63,763 bases of DNA, taken from JANPPS01 sp043758105. GTDB taxonomy: Bacteria > Pseudomonadota > Alphaproteobacteria > Acetobacterales > Acetobacteraceae. This document shows, piece after piece, positions 41,232 through 49,886 of this stretch. Position 1 is the stretch's first letter; each line of letters begins with the position of its first letter. The stretch covers positions 1-63,763 of the forward strand of contig JAYVOF010000084.1 in assembly GCA_043758105.1 (NCBI GenBank). Reading direction: 5' to 3'. The position numbers were made by a program, and so were the translations under genes. The notes beneath the pieces are model-generated. The model made no database searches. It was not told the origin of the DNA and worked only from the letters and a program-made list of their open reading frames with translations.

Positions 41232-42394
41232 CTGTGCCCCATTAGTCCAGCCGCCCGCAACGCCTTCTCGATCACGGCCTTCGCACCGATCGACGGCAAC
41301 GCCGGAGCGTCAGGCACGCGACCGGCAGCCAGGCGACCGTCATCAACGGCACCCATCTCCTGGTTATTCACGTAAGAACGGCGGGATTGACTGGCGTGCG
41401 TGAGCAAACCCCAGCTTCGCGCAATATGCCAAGTCGAACCGATGTCGGCGGCAAGCATATGGGGACCGGTATGGCCAACAGAGTGGTCGAGATCGTCATC
41501 TCCGGTATCGAGGGGCGTGCCATGCGCCATGCCGGGCACCAGATACGTCTCGAGCACGATCCGGCCTTCCGGACCGCGCCACATCTCATGGCGGGCACCG
41601 TCCTGGAGGTCGGTGATGTCCGGTGTAACGGTCACGCCGTGAACGTTAGACCATTGCTTGACGAGTTCGGTGGCATTGCTCGGCCGCACAGTCGTATCGG
41701 CGGTCCCTTGCCAAATCTGCACCGCTGGCCGCGGACCGCGATAGGGCGCGGCCTCGCGGACGAGATCGCCCCACTCCGCAGCCGGGCGGCTTTTGCCGCT
41801 ACTCATCGCTTCGAACGCCGTCGGGATCGATACGGCCGCACCATGCGGCAGGCCGGCGATAATGGCCCCCCCGGCGAACACCTCCGGAAAGCAGGCCAGG
41901 AGCGACGCGGTCATGGCACCACCCGCCGACAGGCCGGTCACATACACCCGTGCCGGGTCGATCCGGTGTTCGCGCACCAGAAGGCGGATCATCTGCTGGA
42001 TGGATTCCGCCTCGCCGCCGGTGCGGGACACGTCTGCAGATTGGAACCAGTTAAAACAGAGATTGGCATTGTTGCCGCGTTGCTGCTCCGGAAACAAAAG
42101 GGCGAACCCATGCCGTGCCGCAAGCTGAGACCAGCCGCTGCCATGGTCATACGATGCCGCACTCTGCGTGCAGCCATGCAGCACCACGACCAGCGGTGCC
42201 CCGGCCGCTAGGCCGTCAGGGACATAGCTGAGCATCCGGAGGGCACCCGGGTTAGATCCGAACTCGGTCGTTTCGATTAAGCGGGCCGCCTCCCGCGAAG
42301 CTGCCTGCCGCGAGCCAGGGAAGTGTGCCGCAGTGTTGTCGAGTGTCGCCCGCATGCGGGCGAGGTTAATGATCGTGTCACTAATTCCGGGCAT
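41228..42394 (-). CDS. PHB depolymerase-family esterase
   Basis: The 388-residue alpha/beta hydrolase has the lipase box GLSAGG (VTGLSAGGAMTASLLA) as nucleophile, LVVVLHGCTQSAASYDHGSG near the oxyanion region, and a His in VPGMAHGTPLD. Family PF10503 includes PHB depolymerases and feruloyl esterases. There is no signal peptide, so a cytosolic esterase is more likely than an extracellular PHB depolymerase. Substrate unknown. The start at 42394 (MPGISDT) has AAGGA upstream; an upstream in-frame Met at 42421 adds nine weak residues. Confidence 0.83.
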   Translation of the reverse strand: MPGISDTIINLARMRATLDNTAAHFPGSRQAASREAARLIETTEFGSNPGALRMLSYVPDGLAAGAPLVVVLHGCTQSAASYDHGSGWSQLAARHGFALLFPEQQRGNNANLCFNWFQSADVSRTGGEAESIQQMIRLLVREHRIDPARVYVTGLSAGGAMTASLLACFPEVFAGGAIIAGLPHGAAVSIPTAFEAMSSGKSRPAAEWGDLVREAAPYRGPRPAVQIWQGTADTTVRPSNATELVKQWSNVHGVTVTPDITDLQDGARHEMWRGPEGRIVLETYLVPGMAHGTPLDTGDDDLDHSVGHTGPHMLAADIGSTWHIARSWGLLTHASQSRRSYVNNQEMGAVDDGRLAAGRVPDAPALPSIGAKAVIEKALRAAGLMGHS

Positions 42395-42519
42395 CGCGTG
42401 AAAATCCTTCAGCCAGCACACCTAACGCAACCGGTTATGCTGCGATGCAACATGGTACATGATAAAGGTGAAAAAAGGGTGAGGATTCCCACAACGTGAT
42501 CAAATACCAGGGATGACGC

Positions 42520-42996
42520 TCACGCGGGGAACACGAGGCTGTTCGCAACCATCTCGGAATCGAACGCCACGATCCGCTCCTGAAACCGCAGCCGTCCGGC
42601 GTCGGGCACGACCAGATCGTGACACGCCCCCACGAGTACAATGCCCGGTTGCTGGTCGATCAATGTCTGCACAATCAGTAGGTTATGACGCACCCTTACG
42701 CCATCGAACTCCGCCACCATCCGCAGCGGGCTGGGGAAACGCCGATAAAATCTTGGCGCATAGACTTGGGTGCCGAGCAATCCTTTGACCCGGTCCTGCA
42801 GCATCCCCCGGCTCTCGGCCTGCATCGTACTAAGAGTACGTCCGCGTTCGAAATTTTCGCGGGGAATGACTCGGTAGGTGCAATCAAGAGTGAACAGATC
42901 GGGCCAGGCGATCAGATCCCCGTCGTCCAGGGTGGCATAATATTCGTCATACAAATCCCGAACGGCGTCGCGATCGACGCCGGGCACGAGGGTCAT
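42520..42996 (-). CDS. Aromatic-ring-hydroxylating dioxygenase, beta subunit
   Basis: The 158-residue protein has the NTF2-like fold of dioxygenase small subunits: VRDLYDEYYATLDDGDLIAWP, YRVIPRENFERG and RIVAFDSEMVANSLVFPA. It overlaps the alpha subunit gene by four bases (ATGA), as expected for a coexpressed alpha/beta pair. The beta subunit is structural. No ferredoxin or reductase gene is adjacent, so the electron donor chain must be elsewhere. Confidence 0.87.
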   Translation of the reverse strand: MTLVPGVDRDAVRDLYDEYYATLDDGDLIAWPDLFTLDCTYRVIPRENFERGRTLSTMQAESRGMLQDRVKGLLGTQVYAPRFYRRFPSPLRMVAEFDGVRVRHNLLIVQTLIDQQPGIVLVGACHDLVVPDAGRLRFQERIVAFDSEMVANSLVFPA

Positions 42997-44237
42997 GCGT
43001 AGCCCATGACGTGCCGCCAATACCGGTACATGCCCCTTATGGCGGTTTCGGTCACCATGTGGTCGGTGTTGCCGATCGAAGTTCCGCCCATCTCGACCAC
43101 CGCGTCCTCGTCCGGCGCGTGGGCGAAACCCTGTTGCGACATCTCGATCACCTCGCCATCGTCCATGCTGACGAACCCGGACGGGCCGAACAAATTGGCC
43201 TGCCGGGTCCGCCGCAACCGCATCTCCGGCGTGTCATCGGCATAGCCGAAATGGGTCCAGACGAAATCGAAACCACCCGGACCCTTAGGAATGATCTGGC
43301 GGGTCGTGAGGCTGTTGACCTGTTGCTGCAGGATCACACTCGGGAACACGGTGATCATGCCGACGGTTTCCTCACCGGGGAATTCCTGCACGACGTCCAG
43401 GATGCGCGGGTCGGCCAGGGTCAAATCCGCCTTGAAATTGCTCATGCCGGCGGTGACGTCATTGGTCACCTGCTCGCCTTTGCGAGAAATCAGGATGCCG
43501 TGGCGGCCGTGTTCATCCATCTCGACCGCGGATTTCTGGTCCGCGCGAAATAGGCCGAACGTCACGAAGAACACATGCAATAGTCCGGCATGATACGGGT
43601 CCTTGATGTTCTCCTGCATCAGCTTCCAGTTGCCGGGAATATGCTGGCGGTTATAGCCGATGACCTCAAGCTTTCGGCCTGAATACACGCGGGTGTAGTG
43701 GGTCCAGAACCGCTCACCCAAATATTCCCGGAACGGCGGCGTCGCCGCACTGAACGTCGCCCAAACGACCCCGTTCACCGTCTCCGTCCGCAGCCGGTTG
43801 AGCCCGTGTGCCGCCATGTCGAAATCGGCCGGCATACCGCCCTGCTTCCGAACGCCCCGGCGGAACGGGACCGCCTTCAGCGCGCCGGTCAGGTCGTACA
43901 TCCATTGATGATACGGGCAGAGCAGTTCCGTCGCGTGCCCGAACCGCTCCTGACAAAACTTGACCCCGCGATGGGCGCAGCGGTTTTCCACCACGCCGAT
44001 CGTCCCGACGTCGCTCCGCACCATGATGACCGGTCGCTCACCGAGCGTGGTGGTCTTGTAGTCCCCGACCTCCGGCAGCTCGGCCTCGAGCCCCACGTAC
44101 AGCCAATGCGGCCCATACCAAATCCGCTCGATCTCGGCCGCATAGACGTCCGGGTCGGAATAGACCCAATACGGGACCCGACCGTCCGCGTCGGCGGGCC
44201 AGGAGAGCTGGGGCTGGCGGTGGCTGGCTCCGTCCAT
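42993..44237 (-). CDS. Rieske non-haem iron dioxygenase, alpha subunit (anthranilate dioxygenase-like)
   Basis: The 414-residue catalytic subunit has the Rieske [2Fe-2S] motif NRCAHRGVKFCQ...LLCPYHQW (C-x-H...C-x2-H). The mononuclear iron site lies around ENIKDPYHAGLLHVFFVTFG. The opening VPYWVYSDPDVYAAEIERIW and later VEMGGTSIGNTDHMVTE resemble AndAc-type anthranilate 1,2-dioxygenases, so an aromatic acid substrate is likely. This is an inference from resemblance, not a search result. The beta subunit gene follows with a four-base overlap. Confidence 0.87.
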   Translation of the reverse strand: MDGASHRQPQLSWPADADGRVPYWVYSDPDVYAAEIERIWYGPHWLYVGLEAELPEVGDYKTTTLGERPVIMVRSDVGTIGVVENRCAHRGVKFCQERFGHATELLCPYHQWMYDLTGALKAVPFRRGVRKQGGMPADFDMAAHGLNRLRTETVNGVVWATFSAATPPFREYLGERFWTHYTRVYSGRKLEVIGYNRQHIPGNWKLMQENIKDPYHAGLLHVFFVTFGLFRADQKSAVEMDEHGRHGILISRKGEQVTNDVTAGMSNFKADLTLADPRILDVVQEFPGEETVGMITVFPSVILQQQVNSLTTRQIIPKGPGGFDFVWTHFGYADDTPEMRLRRTRQANLFGPSGFVSMDDGEVIEMSQQGFAHAPDEDAVVEMGGTSIGNTDHMVTETAIRGMYRYWRHVMGYA

Positions 44238-44239
44238 GC

Positions 44240-44527
44240 GTGTATCTGACCACGGCCAACGGAGGCCGCCAAGGCTTTCGTTATGGTCGTGAGATAGCCG
44301 GGCAGCCGATGGGCGGGGAGATCACGGTCACCAGCAACGGCAAACCGTTCGCCGACGCGCCCGCCATCACGGCGCTGCATGACGGCACCTATGCCATCGT
44401 CTGGGCCAATTACGTGACCAGCCTGACCCCTGGTGAGACCGCGTCCGACCTGCGCGGCCAGATCTTCGCCGCCGACCCCGGCACGGCCAACGCCACGGAC
44501 TACTTGCTGATCCAGTATAACCGCTAG
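44240..44527 (+). CDS. Probable gene fragment related to repetitive extracellular proteins
   Basis: The 95-codon frame, from a GTG or the internal ATG at 44309, encodes GEITVTSNGKPFADAPAI, LHDGTYAIVWANYVTSL and LRGQIFAADP. This pattern is like one repeat of large extracellular proteins of the type 'P-S-V-T-A-L-x-D-G-G-F-V-V-x-W ... GQxFxAxG'. It has no signal peptide or ribosome binding site, and only about one repeat unit is present. It is therefore probably a remnant of a larger gene. Its last four bases overlap the convergent nitronate monooxygenase gene. Confidence 0.35.
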   Translation: MYLTTANGGRQGFRYGREIAGQPMGGEITVTSNGKPFADAPAITALHDGTYAIVWANYVTSLTPGETASDLRGQIFAADPGTANATDYLLIQYNR

Positions 44528-45477
44528 AGGGAGAGACGGGCCCGGGCCGCCTGGTACTCCCGGGTGAGCCGGGCCACGAGGTCGGCGGTGGACAGCACCC
44601 GGTCCACCGCGCCGATCCCTTGGCCGCTGCCCCAAATATCCTTCCACGCCTTGGGCTTGCCCGCGCCGAAATCCATGGCGGACGGGTCGGACCGCGGCAA
44701 ATTGTCCGGATCGAGCCCGGCGGCCACCAGGCTCGGCTTCAGATAGTTGCCGTGCACACCGGTGATGAGGTCGGTATAGACGATGCTGCTGGCGCTGCCC
44801 TCCACGATGGCCTGCTTATACGCCGCGTTGGCATTTGCCTCCGTGGTGGCGATGAACGCGGAGCCGATATAGCCCAAATCCGCCCCCATCGCCTGCGCCG
44901 CCAGCACGGCGCCGCCCGTCGCGATGGAGCCCGACAGCGCCACCGGGCCATCGAACCAGGCACGGATTTCCTGGATCAGCGCAAAGGGCGACAGCGTTCC
45001 GGCATGCCCCCCGGCCCCGGCCGCCACCGCCACCAGCCCATCCGCACCCTTTTCGATAGCCTTACGTGCAAACCGGTCATCGATCACGTCATGCATGACG
45101 ATGCCGCCATAGGAGTGCACGGCAGCATTCACCTCCGGACGCGCTCCGAGTGAGGTGATGACGATCGGCACGCGGTAGCGGACGCAGACCTCCATATCAT
45201 GTTCCAGCCGGGCGTTGCTCCGGTGCACGATCTGGTTCACCGCGAACGGGGCGGCGGGGCGGCCCGGATGGGCGGCGTCATGCGCGGCCAGCGCGTCCTG
45301 GATCTGCTCGATCCACTCGGACAGCGCCGATTCCGGCCGGGCATTCAGCGCGGGAAAGCTGCCGACCACGCCCGCAATGCACTGCGCAATCACCAGCGCC
45401 GGGTTGGAGATGATGAACAGCGGTGAGGCGATCACCGGGAGGGTGAGGCGGTTCTGCAGGATGGTGGGGAGGGTCAT
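44524..45477 (-). CDS. Nitronate monooxygenase (2-nitropropane dioxygenase family)
   Basis: The 317-residue FMN-dependent TIM-barrel enzyme oxidises nitronates to carbonyls and nitrite. Motifs are LPVIASPLFIISNPALV at the start, VVGSFPALNARP, GLVAVAAGAGGHAGTLSPF (FMN phosphate site) and LSGSIATGGAVLAAQAMGADLGYIGSAF. The length is normal. It is divergent from the VapBC-like pair and not obviously linked to the dioxygenase genes. Confidence 0.88.
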   Translation of the reverse strand: MTLPTILQNRLTLPVIASPLFIISNPALVIAQCIAGVVGSFPALNARPESALSEWIEQIQDALAAHDAAHPGRPAAPFAVNQIVHRSNARLEHDMEVCVRYRVPIVITSLGARPEVNAAVHSYGGIVMHDVIDDRFARKAIEKGADGLVAVAAGAGGHAGTLSPFALIQEIRAWFDGPVALSGSIATGGAVLAAQAMGADLGYIGSAFIATTEANANAAYKQAIVEGSASSIVYTDLITGVHGNYLKPSLVAAGLDPDNLPRSDPSAMDFGAGKPKAWKDIWGSGQGIGAVDRVLSTADLVARLTREYQAARARLSL

Positions 45478-45530
45478 GGGCAGTAGTTGGGGGGCAGCCC
45501 GTGCCGGGGGTCAAGCACGGTTCATCAAAC

Positions 45531-45559
45531 TTGTTTCAAGCTGCCATTTTCGCTATCTG
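45531..45559 (+). promoter_or_regulatory. Possible promoter of the toxin-antitoxin pair
   Basis: TTGTTT at 45531-45536 and TATCTG at 45554-45559 are separated by 17 bases and lie about 20 bases before the antitoxin start. Each box matches only three of six consensus positions, so this is a weak assignment. Autoregulatory operator sites are common here in vapBC operons, but I cannot point to one. Confidence 0.3.
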
Positions 45560-45579
45560 TCACTCTGAAGGAGAATGTC

Positions 45580-45828
45580 ATGAGCCACTATCATGTCACG
45601 ATAGCACCTAATGGCAGAATGGTTGTTCCGGCCCCGTTGCGAAAGCGTCTCGCTGTGGAGAATGGCGGCCCGGTGATGATCCATGATGAGAATGGCGTCC
45701 TCACAATCGAGAGTATCGATGACGCCGTACGACGCGCGCAGGCGCTCGTCCGGATCTACGATCCGGATGGGAAAGGGATCGTGGACGAACTGATCGCCGA
45801 CCGCCGGGCCGAAGCCGCGCGTGAGTGA
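45580..45828 (+). CDS. AbrB/MazE/VapB-type antitoxin
   Basis: The 82-residue protein has an N-terminal swapped-hairpin AbrB-like DNA-binding domain (HVTIAPNGRMVVPAPLRKRL) followed by VENGGPVMIHDENGVLTIES. The C-terminal tail would wrap the toxin. The ATG at 45580 follows AAGGAG with normal spacing; the longer frame from 45487 lacks support. Its end overlaps the PIN-domain toxin start by eight bases, the usual arrangement for VapBC modules. The antitoxin would neutralise the RNase and repress the operon. Confidence 0.88.
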   Translation: MSHYHVTIAPNGRMVVPAPLRKRLAVENGGPVMIHDENGVLTIESIDDAVRRAQALVRIYDPDGKGIVDELIADRRAEAARE

Positions 45829-46225
45829 AGCGGCGACGGCTCCGGCGGTCATGGACGCCTCCGCCGTGATGGCACTCATCTACAACGAACCCGGCGCAGA
45901 CCTGGTGCGTGCGCATCTGCACAAGGGAACCATCAGTGCCGTCAATTATGCTGAAGTCATAACGAAGCTTGTGGAGCGGAGCCTTCCGTTGACTGAGGCG
46001 ATCCGGCTGATCGCAATGTTGAAGCTTACGATTGTGGACTTCACGGAAGCCAGAGCGGTTCGTTCTGCGATGTTGCGCCCCTTGACCCGCTCGGCCGGGC
46101 TTTCTTTTGGGGACCGGGTTTGCCTGGCACTGGGTGCCGAGCTTGGGGCGGACATCCTCACCGCAGACCGGCCTTGGGCCGCGATCGGAGAGGCGGTAGG
46201 GGCGAAGATCGTGCTAATCTGCTAG
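45821..46225 (+). CDS. vapC: PIN-domain ribonuclease toxin (VapC family)
   Basis: The 134-residue PIN-domain protein has the four acidic residues of the metal site: Asp in VMDASAVMAL, Glu in NYAEVITK, Asp in SFGDRVCLAL and Asp in LTADRPW. VapC toxins cleave tRNA or rRNA and stop translation. Translation starts at GTG 45821, inside the end of the antitoxin gene, with an eight-base overlap. The module is intact by eye. Confidence 0.9.
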   Translation: MSEAATAPAVMDASAVMALIYNEPGADLVRAHLHKGTISAVNYAEVITKLVERSLPLTEAIRLIAMLKLTIVDFTEARAVRSAMLRPLTRSAGLSFGDRVCLALGAELGADILTADRPWAAIGEAVGAKIVLIC

Positions 46226-46318
46226 GGGGTATGTCCCTAAAAACAAAGCGTTGACGCCGGGCCCATGGCCGGATGAAGCTGCTCCCCAAGGCGTCGACAA
46301 GATGCCAGTCGGAGGAAT

Positions 46319-47542
46319 ATGCCCATGCTGAATCGTGCCACCCTGCTCGCCGCCACCCTGCTTGCCGGCCTCACACCAGCCCGGGCGGAGGTGGTCAAGA
46401 TCGCCTATATCGATCCGCTGAGCGGCTCCCTTGCCGCCACCGGACTCCTGGGTGAGCAGCATTTCCGCTTCATGATCGACACGCTGAACGCATCGCACGC
46501 CGCCGGCGGCGACCGCATTTTCGAGCTGGTGGCGATGGATAATGAGGTGAGCCCCGAAAAGTCATTGACCCTGCTGCGTAAGGCGATCGATGACGGGGTG
46601 CACTATATCACTCAAGGCAACGGCAGCTCGGTCGCGTTTGCGCTGACGGATGCGGTGGCCAAGAACAATAAGCGGGCGCCGGAGCAGGCGGTGATGTTCC
46701 TGAATTACGCCGCCGTGGACCCGGGCCTCACCAATGATAAATGCAACTGGTGGCATTTCCGGTTCGACGCCGACGTGGACATGAAGATGCGGGCGCTGAC
46801 CGACTATCTGGTCAGCAATAAACCCACCCAGAAGGTGTATATCTTCAACCCGGACTACTCGTTCGGCGTCTCGGTCGAGAAGGCCGCGCAACAGATGCTG
46901 GCCGGGCGACGTCCGGACCTGGAAGTTGTCGGCGCAGAACGGGTTCCGCTCGGCCGCACCAAGGACTTCACGCCGTATGTACAGAAATTCCAGGCGGCCG
47001 GGGCTGACGCGGTAGTGACCGGTAATTGGGGCCAGGACTTGGCGCTATTGGTCAAGGCCGCGGCGGATGGTGGGTATAAGGGGAAGTTCTACACCTATTA
47101 CTTGGGCGGCCAGGACGTGATGCCGAGCGTGAGCGCGGCCGCCGAGGGCTACGCCATCATCGCCGAATACCATCACAACCTCGGTAAGCCGGATTTGGAT
47201 AAGGTCGCCGCCGCGTTCGAGGAGCAATATCACACCCCCTTCAGCTATGGCCGGATCAAGACCGAAATGGAGATGCTGGCGGGTGCCATGAAACAGGCCG
47301 ACAGCAGTGATCCGGCCAAAGTCGGCCAGGTGCTCAGCACGATGAAGTGGCAGACCCCGCTCGGTGAGGTCAACATGCGCGAAGACAACCACCAGCTGCT
47401 ACAGCCGATGTATGTGGCAACACTGGAGCCCGGCCAGAAATTCCTCTACCCGGACAGCAAGCTCGGCTTTAAAACCGTAAGCCGGATCGAGGCGGAGGCG
47501 CAGCGCCTACCGACCACCTGCAAGTTCACGCCGCCATCTTGA
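46319..47542 (+). CDS. Branched-chain amino acid-type ABC transporter substrate-binding protein
   Basis: The 407-residue periplasmic binding protein (type I fold, LivJ/LivK family) has a signal peptide (MPMLNRATLLAATLLAGLTPARA). The mature start VVKIAYIDPLSGSLAATG is typical. Later YIFNPDYSFGVSVEKAA, VPLGRTKDFTPYVQKFQAAG and NWGQDLALLVKAAAD belong to the two lobes. It heads a plus-strand LivHMGF operon and is followed by acyl-CoA catabolic genes, so the ligand may be an organic or aromatic acid rather than an amino acid. GGAGG lies just before the ATG at 46319; an alternative Met is at 46325. Confidence 0.9.
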   Translation: MPMLNRATLLAATLLAGLTPARAEVVKIAYIDPLSGSLAATGLLGEQHFRFMIDTLNASHAAGGDRIFELVAMDNEVSPEKSLTLLRKAIDDGVHYITQGNGSSVAFALTDAVAKNNKRAPEQAVMFLNYAAVDPGLTNDKCNWWHFRFDADVDMKMRALTDYLVSNKPTQKVYIFNPDYSFGVSVEKAAQQMLAGRRPDLEVVGAERVPLGRTKDFTPYVQKFQAAGADAVVTGNWGQDLALLVKAAADGGYKGKFYTYYLGGQDVMPSVSAAAEGYAIIAEYHHNLGKPDLDKVAAAFEEQYHTPFSYGRIKTEMEMLAGAMKQADSSDPAKVGQVLSTMKWQTPLGEVNMREDNHQLLQPMYVATLEPGQKFLYPDSKLGFKTVSRIEAEAQRLPTTCKFTPPS

Positions 47543-47557
47543 GCATGGTCTCGTAGT

Positions 47558-48502
47558 ATGCAGCAGGCCGCGCTCATCCTGCTGAACGGCCTGGTCTATG
47601 GGTTGCTGCTGTTCATGCTGTCCGTGGGGCTCACCCTCATCTTCGGCATGATGGGCGTGCTCAACTTGGCGCATGCCAGCTTCTACATGTTGGGCGCGTT
47701 CTTGGCCTACACCATCAGCATCCGCATCGGCTTCTGGCCGGCGCTAGTGATCGTGCCGGTGCTGGTCGGCGCGATCGGCGCGGTCGTGGAGCGCTATGGG
47801 CTACGCACGGTCCACAAGCATGGCCACGTGGCGGAGCTGCTGTTCACGTTTGGCCTCGCGTTCATCATCGGCGAGCTCGTGCCGTTGATCTGGGGGCGGA
47901 TTCCGGTGCCCTATAAAGTGCCGCCGTCGCTGGATTTCGCCGCGTTCAGCATCGGCGGCAATGCCTATCCGGCCTACCGCCTGTTCATGATGGCGGTGGC
48001 AGTGGCCATGTTCGTGGCGCTGTTCGCAGCGCTCGCCCGCACCCGGCTGGGCTTGGTGGTGCGGGCCGCGCTCACCCACCCCGAGATGGTCGGCATGCTC
48101 GGCCATGACGTGCCGCGGGTATTCACCCTGGTATTCGGCGCCGGCTGCGCCCTGGCGGGCTTGGCGGGAGTGATCGCGGGCAACGCCTTCACGACGGAAC
48201 CCGGCATGGCCCGCGCATTGGGGGCCGTGGTGTTCGCCATCGTGGTGATGGGCGGTTTGGGGTCGATCTGGGGCGCGCTGATCGCCTCGCTGCTGATCGG
48301 CTTCGTGCAGACCGCCAGCATCAGCCTGGACGTCCCGCTGGGCACGGCGCTGGCGCAAATCGGCGTGCACGTGAACCCGGCGGTGCTGTCCGATTTGTGG
48401 GGCATCACCATCGCCCGGATCGCGCCGGTGGTGCCGTATGTGCTGCTGGTGTTGGTCCTGGCGGTCCGTCCGCGCGGCCTGCTGGGCACGAGGTCCGCAT
48501 GA
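47558..48502 (+). CDS. livH: ABC transporter permease, LivH family
   Basis: The 314-residue inner-membrane permease has many hydrophobic helices. The conserved LivH segments are LTLIFGMMGVLNLAHASFYMLGAF, AALTHPEMVGMLGHDV (the EAA-like coupling loop) and AIVVMGGLGSIWGALIASLLIG. It follows the binding-protein gene by 15 bases. It forms the channel with LivM (48639). Confidence 0.92.
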   Translation: MQQAALILLNGLVYGLLLFMLSVGLTLIFGMMGVLNLAHASFYMLGAFLAYTISIRIGFWPALVIVPVLVGAIGAVVERYGLRTVHKHGHVAELLFTFGLAFIIGELVPLIWGRIPVPYKVPPSLDFAAFSIGGNAYPAYRLFMMAVAVAMFVALFAALARTRLGLVVRAALTHPEMVGMLGHDVPRVFTLVFGAGCALAGLAGVIAGNAFTTEPGMARALGAVVFAIVVMGGLGSIWGALIASLLIGFVQTASISLDVPLGTALAQIGVHVNPAVLSDLWGITIARIAPVVPYVLLVLVLAVRPRGLLGTRSA

Positions 48503-48514
48503 GGACTAAGCTTT

Positions 48515-48625
48515 TCCCTCTCTCGCTGGCGGGAGAGGGTCGGGGTGAGGGTGGGGCCGCGCTCACAGGCCACAGCTCCTGGAACCCCACCCTCACCCCA
48601 GCCCTCTCCCGCCAGCGGGAGAGGG
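48515..48625. repeat. Paired inverted REP/BIME-like element between livH and livM
   Basis: A 41-base arm (48515-48555, beginning ccctctctcgctggcgggag) is followed by a 29-base spacer and a nearly perfect inverse arm (48585-48625, ending gccagcgggagaggg). Each arm is itself a hairpin of the ccctctcccNNNNgggagaggg type followed by gggtgagggtggg. The organisation is that of bacterial REP pairs (BIME). Related copies are at 53462, 62537 and 63626. Confidence 0.88.
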
Positions 48626-48638
48626 GGTGGGCCTGGCC

Positions 48639-49886
48639 ATGTCGATAACGGCGACTCTCGCCCGGCCGAGGACCGTCGCCCCTTGGCGCGCACTGCTGCC
48701 CTGGGTCATCGCGGCCGTCGCGATCCTGGCCCTGCCGCACTTGGCGCCAAGCGGCTTCGGCCTGTCGCTGCTGTGCCGTATGGGCATCGCCATCGTGTTC
48801 GCGCTGAGCTTCAACATGGTGCTGGGCCAGGCCGGCATGCTGGATTTCGGCCATGCCGTCTTCTTGGGCCTGGGCGGCTTCCTCGCCATGCACGCGCTGA
48901 AGGCCACCATCGGCCTGCCGCTACCGCTTTTGCCGTTGGTCGGCGCCGTGGGCGGGCTGGTCGCCGCCATCCTCGCGGGCTGGGTCGCCGCCCGCCGGGC
49001 CGGCACCGCGTTCGCGATGATCACGCTGGGCGTGGCGGAGCTCGTGATCGCCACCGTGCACCTGTTCCCCAGCCTGTTCGGCGGCGAGGAGGGCGTGTCT
49101 GGCGACCGATCCTCCGGCCCGGCCCTGTTCGGCCATGATTTCGGCCCGCAGGTGGAAGCCTATTACCTCATTGCCGCCTGGACCTGGCTCGCGGCGTTGC
49201 TGATGTGGCTCTACACCCGCACGCCCTTGGGCCGGCTCGCCAACGCCGTGCGCGACAATCCGGAGCGGGTCGGCTTCATCGGCTATGACCCGGCACGCAT
49301 CCGCCTGCTGGTATTCGCACTCAGCGGCCTGTTCGCGGGCATCGCCGGCGGGCTCGCGGCGCTGAATGACGAGATCGTGAGCGCCGGGGCTATGAGTGCG
49401 GATGCGTCCGGCAGCGTGTTGTTGATGACGTTCATCGGCGGCATCGGCACGTTTTGGGGACCCGTGCTGGGTGCGGTCCTGATCACGCTGCTGGCGGTGG
49501 CGCTCAGCACGGTGACGGATGCCTGGCAGCTCTATTCCGGGCTGCTGTTCGTGTCGATGGTGCTGTGGGCGCCGGGCGGACTGTCCGGCGTGATCCTGGC
49601 GCATGCGCCGTTGGGCGCGCGGCTGGGCCGGCTCGTGCCGCGATACGCCGCGGTGGTGCCGGGCTTGGTCCTGGCGGTCGCGGGCGTGGTGACGTTGGCG
49701 GAGCTCGCGTTCCGCCTGCAGGCCATGCGCAACGGCGCCCGGGCGCGTCCATTGCTGGGGTATGCGCTCGATCCGCAGGCGCTGGCGCCCTGGGCGGCCG
49801 CGGCGCTGGTGTGCGGGGCCGGCATCTGGCTCGTCCGCCGCACCTACCCGGCGGCGCGTGAGGCCTGGCAGGCGGCGGCCGCATGA
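48639..49886 (+). CDS. livM: ABC transporter permease, LivM family
   Basis: The roughly 415-residue permease has multiple helices and the LivM motifs NMVLGQAGMLDFGHAVFLGLGG, YDPARIRLLVFALSGLFAGIAGG and LLMTFIGGIGTFWGPVLGA. The C-terminal 90 residues form extra hydrophobic segments not seen in short LivM proteins. I chose ATG 48639 (MSITATLARPR); a GTG at 48627 four codons earlier is also in frame and lies right at the edge of the REP-like element. It overlaps livG by four bases. Confidence 0.9.
   Translation: MSITATLARPRTVAPWRALLPWVIAAVAILALPHLAPSGFGLSLLCRMGIAIVFALSFNMVLGQAGMLDFGHAVFLGLGGFLAMHALKATIGLPLPLLPLVGAVGGLVAAILAGWVAARRAGTAFAMITLGVAELVIATVHLFPSLFGGEEGVSGDRSSGPALFGHDFGPQVEAYYLIAAWTWLAALLMWLYTRTPLGRLANAVRDNPERVGFIGYDPARIRLLVFALSGLFAGIAGGLAALNDEIVSAGAMSADASGSVLLMTFIGGIGTFWGPVLGAVLITLLAVALSTVTDAWQLYSGLLFVSMVLWAPGGLSGVILAHAPLGARLGRLVPRYAAVVPGLVLAVAGVVTLAELAFRLQAMRNGARARPLLGYALDPQALAPWAAAALVCGAGIWLVRRTYPAAREAWQAAAA

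Noticed and set aside
48545..49138. Overlapping frames covering the REP-like element and livM
   Set aside because: Arg/Gly-rich shadows of the livM frame.
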